From assembly GCA_001438335.1 (NCBI GenBank), contig LIBV01000034.1, positions 1-9,629 of the forward strand: DNA of 9,629 nucleotides. The letters are read 5' to 3'. Each line of letters opens with the position of its first letter. The stretch's first letter is position 1. Positions 6,192 to 9,629 of this stretch are shown here, piece by piece. Made by a program: the position numbers and the translations under genes. Below the pieces are notes generated by a model. The model saw nothing but the letters and a program-made list of their open reading frames with translations, did not search any database and was not told where the DNA came from. The stretch is from Pelagibacteraceae bacterium BACL5 MAG-120820-bin39. Its GTDB lineage: Bacteria > Pseudomonadota > Alphaproteobacteria > Pelagibacterales > Pelagibacteraceae.

Positions 6192-8258
6192 ATGTCAGAA
6201 TTTTTTTTAGAACTATTTAGTGAAGAAATACCTTCATCTTTACAAAAAAATTTAAGGTTAGATTTATTAGATAATTTTAGGGATTTATTTCAAAAAAGAT
6301 CAATAACATTCAAAAATAGCACAGCATATTCGACACCAAATAGATTAATTATTTTGTTTGAAGGAATGCAAAAAGAAATAACCTTGAAATCTGAGGAAAT
6401 AAAAGGACCAAGTATTAAAGCGCCCAATGAGGCATTAGAGGGCTTTTTAAGGTCAAATAAAATTGACAAAAATAAAGTTTACAAAAAAACAACTGATAAA
6501 GGTGAATTTTATTTTTATAAAACTTCTGCAAAAAAGATAAATACTCATTCAGTTTTAGAGGAGTCCATTCCTGAAATTTTAAAAAAAATCCAATGGAAAA
6601 AATCAATGAAGTGGGGAAGTCATGAATTAACATGGGCCAGACCTTTAAAATCAATTTTAGCAGTTTTTGATAAAAAAAAGATTATTTTTAAATTAGATCA
6701 TTTAAGTTCATCAAATATTACTTTTATAGATAAAGAATTTGAGGATAAAATAAAAATATTTTTAGATTTTAAAACTTATAATAATTTCTTTAAGAGTCAG
6801 AAAATAATTATTGATCACAATCAAAGAAAAAAATTTATTGAAGATGGTCTTCAAAAAATTTCAATTACAAAGAAAATTGTATTTGAAAATAATCAAAAAT
6901 TATTAGATGAAGTTGTAAATTTAACAGATAATCCAAATCTTTTAATTTGTGAATTTGATAAAAAATTTTTAAATATTCCTAAAGAAATTTTGACTATAAC
7001 TATGCAATATCATCAAAAATATTTTCCAACTTATGACACTAAAGGCAAAATAACGAATGAGTTTGTGGTTGTGGCCAATAAAAAAGATTTAAAAGGATTA
7101 ATTAAAATTGGAAATGAAAGAGTAGTGGAAGCAAGATTAAGTGATGCAGAATTTTTTTGGCAAAAAGATAAATCTCAAAATTTGGTAAAAAGTGTAAGTA
7201 AACTTAAAAATATGAATTATTTTAAAGGTTTGGGTTCTTATTTTGACAAAGTTCAAAGAATGAGAAAACTTGGTGGTATGATTTCTGATGAGCTATTAAT
7301 CAGCAAAGAAAAAGTAGAACTTTCTGCATCAATATCTAAAGTAGATTTACTTTCTGATTTAGTTGGTGAATTTCCTGAACTTCAAGGTGTTATGGGAGGT
7401 TATTTTGCTGAAGCTCAAGGTTTTGATAAAGATGTTGCTTTAGCAATTAGTGAACAATATTTACCTATTGGTTTAGAATCTCAGTTACCTAAAAAACCAT
7501 TCAGTATAGCTTTATCAGTTTCAGATAAAATAGATACCTTGGTGGGATTTTTTGGAATCAATCAAAAACCGACAAGTTCAAAAGATCCATATGCACTTAG
7601 AAGATTAGCTCTAGGAGTAATAAGAACTATAATAGAAAATAAAAAAGACTTTAAAGTTAGAGGATTAATAGATTACTCAATCAATTTATACCTAGAGCAA
7701 GGTTTTGAATTTTCAAACAAGAATTTACAAAAAGATTTACAAGAGTTTTTAATGGAACGTCTTAAATTTTATTTAAAAGAAAAAAAAATTAGACAAGATA
7801 TTGCGGAGTCTTGTACCAGTGTTTTTAATATTGATAATTCAGTAATAATTTTTAGAAAAGCTTATAGTTTAAATAAAGTAATCAACAAACCACTAGGTAA
7901 AGATATAATTGCTAGCTACAAAAGAGCTTCTAACATTCTCGAAAGTGAACAAAAAAATAGTAAATTTGAATTATCAAATACAACTGACCCTGGTATTTTT
8001 AAATCAGATTTTGAAAAGAATTTATTTAAAAAAATTAATGAACTAAGAAAATATTTCTCTAGCATTAACAAAGATGAGGATTTTGATCAATCATTAGCTA
8101 ATTTAGCTAGTGCAAAAAAATTAGTATTTGAATTTTTTGATAATGTCATTGTTAATGAAGAAGATCAAAGTATTAAAAAAAATCGATTGGAACTAATACA
8201 AATGTTATGTAAAACCTTCGAATATTATGTAAATTTTTCAGTAATAGAGGCAAACTAG
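6192..8258 (+). CDS. glyS: Glycyl-tRNA synthetase beta subunit
   Basis: tRNA-recognising subunit that pairs with GlyQ. Its 688 residues match the E. coli length of 689. Recognisable GlyS blocks: ELFSEEIPSS at the N-terminus, MKWGSHELTWARP at about 139-151, HQKYFPTYD from 274, GNERVVEARLSDAEFFW from 307, EFPELQGVMGGYFAEAQG from 393, and KDPYALRRLALG from 464. A helical C-terminal anticodon-binding (DALR-like) region covers roughly 560-688. The stretch between about residues 155 and 270 is lysine/asparagine-rich and poorly recognisable, as expected for the variable part of the protein in a very AT-rich genome. The ATG abuts the glyQ stop with no intervening base and no Shine-Dalgarno sequence, so translation is probably coupled. 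Its TAG shares its G with the GTG start of ppdK. Confidence 0.96.
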   Translation: MSEFFLELFSEEIPSSLQKNLRLDLLDNFRDLFQKRSITFKNSTAYSTPNRLIILFEGMQKEITLKSEEIKGPSIKAPNEALEGFLRSNKIDKNKVYKKTTDKGEFYFYKTSAKKINTHSVLEESIPEILKKIQWKKSMKWGSHELTWARPLKSILAVFDKKKIIFKLDHLSSSNITFIDKEFEDKIKIFLDFKTYNNFFKSQKIIIDHNQRKKFIEDGLQKISITKKIVFENNQKLLDEVVNLTDNPNLLICEFDKKFLNIPKEILTITMQYHQKYFPTYDTKGKITNEFVVVANKKDLKGLIKIGNERVVEARLSDAEFFWQKDKSQNLVKSVSKLKNMNYFKGLGSYFDKVQRMRKLGGMISDELLISKEKVELSASISKVDLLSDLVGEFPELQGVMGGYFAEAQGFDKDVALAISEQYLPIGLESQLPKKPFSIALSVSDKIDTLVGFFGINQKPTSSKDPYALRRLALGVIRTIIENKKDFKVRGLIDYSINLYLEQGFEFSNKNLQKDLQEFLMERLKFYLKEKKIRQDIAESCTSVFNIDNSVIIFRKAYSLNKVINKPLGKDIIASYKRASNILESEQKNSKFELSNTTDPGIFKSDFEKNLFKKINELRKYFSSINKDEDFDQSLANLASAKKLVFEFFDNVIVNEEDQSIKKNRLELIQMLCKTFEYYVNFSVIEAN
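8246..8250 (+). promoter_or_regulatory. Ribosome binding site of ppdK inside the glyS end
   Basis: AGAGG within the last codons of glyS lies seven bases before the GTG at 8258. This is proper Shine-Dalgarno spacing and supports GTG as the ppdK start. The next in-frame ATG, at codon 33, would remove the conserved GGKGANL motif. Confidence 0.6.
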
Positions 8259-9629
8259 TGAATAAGTTAATCTTAAATTTCAAGTCTAAAGAAATTAAAA
8301 AAATAAAAAATGTAAAAAATTTTTTAGGTGGAAAGGGTGCCAACCTTTCTGAGATGGGGCGAATGGGTCTGCCAGTACCTCCAGGTTTTACTATTTCTAC
8401 AAAAGTTTGTGAAATTTTTTATAAAGATAAAAAAAAACTTAATGCAAACTTAATCAATCAAATAAAAAAAGAACTGAAAGTTATTGAGAAAGACGTTAGT
8501 AAAAAATTTGGAGATTTAAAAAACCCACTACTTTTATCAGTTAGATCTGGTGCTAGAGTTTCAATGCCAGGTATGATGGATACAATTTTAAACCTTGGTT
8601 TAAATGATAAAACTGTAGACGCTTTAGCCAAAAAAACTTCAAATGGAAGATTTGCTAAAGATAGTTATCGAAGATTTATTCAAATGTATGGCAATGTAGT
8701 CATGGATGTTGAAGGTTACCATTTTGAAGAATTAATAGAAAACTATAAACTTACCAAAGGTGTTCTTTTAGACACAGATCTTGATGAAAGTGATTGGGAT
8801 GGCTTAATTAGTGATTTTAAAAGAACTATTAAAAACAATGCTAAAAAAGAATTTCCTCAAGATGTTTTTGAACAATTATTAGGTGCAATTAGTGCGGTAT
8901 TTTTATCTTGGGAAAGTAATAGAGCTAAAGTTTACAGAAAATTAAATCAAATACCTTCTGAATGGGGAACAGCTGTTAATGTCCAGTCCATGGTTTTTGG
9001 AAATATGGGTGAAGATTGTGCAACAGGAGTGGTGTTTACAAGAAATCCATCAGATGGTTCTAATGAAATTTATGGAGAATATTTAATTAATGCACAAGGT
9101 GAGGATGTGGTTGCTGGAACTAGAACGCCTCAATACATAACTAAAAAAGCAAGACAAGATGCAAAAGTAAAAGCTCCTTCAATGGAGGAGTCCATGCCAA
9201 GTGTTTATAAGGAACTTTATAAAATTTTAAAGAAATTAGAAAAACATTATAAAGATATGCAAGATGTTGAATTTACAGTTGAAAATAAAAAACTGTGGAT
9301 GTTACAAACTCGATCTGGAAAAAGAACTGCAAAATCTGCAATTAAAATTGCTGTTGATATGGTTAATGAAAAACTTATTTCTAAAAAAGAAGCTATTTTA
9401 AGAATTGATCCCAATTCATTAGATACTCTACTACATCCAACTCTAGATGAGAAAAGTTCAATTAATGTTATCGCTAATGGATTGCCCGCATCTCCAGGAG
9501 CAGCTAGCGGAAAAGTAGTTTTTACATCTGAAGAGGCTGAAAGATTGAACGATATGATGCAAGACACTATATTGGTTAGAGTAGAAACTTCTCCAGAAGA
9601 TATCCAAGGTATGCATGCCGCAAAAGGTA
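8258..9629 (+). CDS. ppdK: Pyruvate, phosphate dikinase, 3' end missing
   Basis: Interconverts pyruvate + ATP + Pi with PEP + AMP + PPi, linking PEP and pyruvate in glycolysis or gluconeogenesis. I translated this frame by hand: 457 codons plus one base are open to the window edge, about half of the usual 870-900 residues. The visible part is the N-terminal ATP-grasp domain: FLGGKGANLSEM at 22-33, LPVPPGFT at 38-45, SVRSGARVSMPGMMDT at 94-109 (Arg96), TGVVFTRNP at 256-264, YGEYLINAQGEDVVAGTRTP at 272-291, and LQTRSGKRT at 349-357 (ATP ligands Gln350 and Arg352). The swivelling phosphohistidine domain begins with LPASPGAASG from 409. The sequence ends at EDIQGMHAAKG (447-457), just before the family's GGMTSHAAV motif with the phosphorylated histidine. 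The GTG start overlaps the glyS TAG by one base (TAGTG). The K/N/I-rich N-terminus (residues 9-21) is unremarkable. Confidence 0.94.
   Translation, partial: MNKLILNFKSKEIKKIKNVKNFLGGKGANLSEMGRMGLPVPPGFTISTKVCEIFYKDKKKLNANLINQIKKELKVIEKDVSKKFGDLKNPLLLSVRSGARVSMPGMMDTILNLGLNDKTVDALAKKTSNGRFAKDSYRRFIQMYGNVVMDVEGYHFEELIENYKLTKGVLLDTDLDESDWDGLISDFKRTIKNNAKKEFPQDVFEQLLGAISAVFLSWESNRAKVYRKLNQIPSEWGTAVNVQSMVFGNMGEDCATGVVFTRNPSDGSNEIYGEYLINAQGEDVVAGTRTPQYITKKARQDAKVKAPSMEESMPSVYKELYKILKKLEKHYKDMQDVEFTVENKKLWMLQTRSGKRTAKSAIKIAVDMVNEKLISKKEAILRIDPNSLDTLLHPTLDEKSSINVIANGLPASPGAASGKVVFTSEEAERLNDMMQDTILVRVETSPEDIQGMHAAKG

Noticed and set aside
6415..6654. 79-codon minus-strand frame inside glyS
   Set aside because: Antisense shadow of conserved GlyS sequence with no motif or start signal.
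8354..8356. First in-frame ATG of ppdK as the start codon
   Set aside because: It lies at codon 33, after the conserved GGKGANL motif; the GTG at 8258 with an AGAGG at proper spacing fits far better.
9247..9567. 106-codon open frame on the minus strand at the window end
   Set aside because: It is antisense to the ppdK frame, which carries clear PPDK motifs over the same bases; no independent start signal or family resemblance.

Overview
The window reads as chromosomal housekeeping sequence from a streamlined, AT-rich marine alphaproteobacterium, most likely a SAR11/Pelagibacterales relative. The evidence is low GC (roughly 30% by eye), codons biased to A/T in the third position, Lys/Asn/Ile-rich proteins, almost no non-coding DNA, and alphaproteobacterial-looking versions of Dxs, GlyQ/GlyS and PPDK. 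The taxonomic call is an inference from style and gene content, not from a search.

Layout. Positions 1-1647 (+) hold dxs, lacking its first ~90 codons. Positions 1649-2731 (-) hold aroC, convergent with dxs and one base away. Positions 2765-3391 (+) hold pdxH, divergent from aroC across a 33-bp gap. Positions 3388-4401 (-) hold a long-chain polyprenyl diphosphate synthase (ispB type), convergent with pdxH and overlapping it by 4 bp. A 112-bp divergent promoter region follows (4402-4513), the only substantial non-coding stretch. Then comes a four-gene co-directional block: an S49 peptidase (4514-5320), glyQ (5310-6191), glyS (6192-8258) and a GTG-initiated ppdK (8258 to past the window end). 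The junctions in this block are an 11-bp overlap, direct abutment, and a 1-bp overlap.

How the genes work together. The left half supplies precursors and cofactors: DXP for isoprenoids (Dxs), chorismate (AroC), pyridoxal phosphate (PdxH) and a polyprenyl tail (IspB). Dxs, AroC and IspB can all feed ubiquinone synthesis, but the genes alternate strands and cannot form one operon. The right half looks like a single translationally coupled operon that joins a membrane/protein-quality peptidase, both subunits of glycyl-tRNA synthetase, and pyruvate phosphate dikinase.

I found no mobile element, CRISPR array, tRNA, rRNA, riboswitch or convincing intrinsic terminator, and no evidence of a new biological system. 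The points that merit a second look are gene-junction architecture (stop codons sharing a TTAA, back-to-back -35 elements), an S49 peptidase without a membrane anchor, and a PdxH without the N-terminal and C-terminal arginines known from E. coli.
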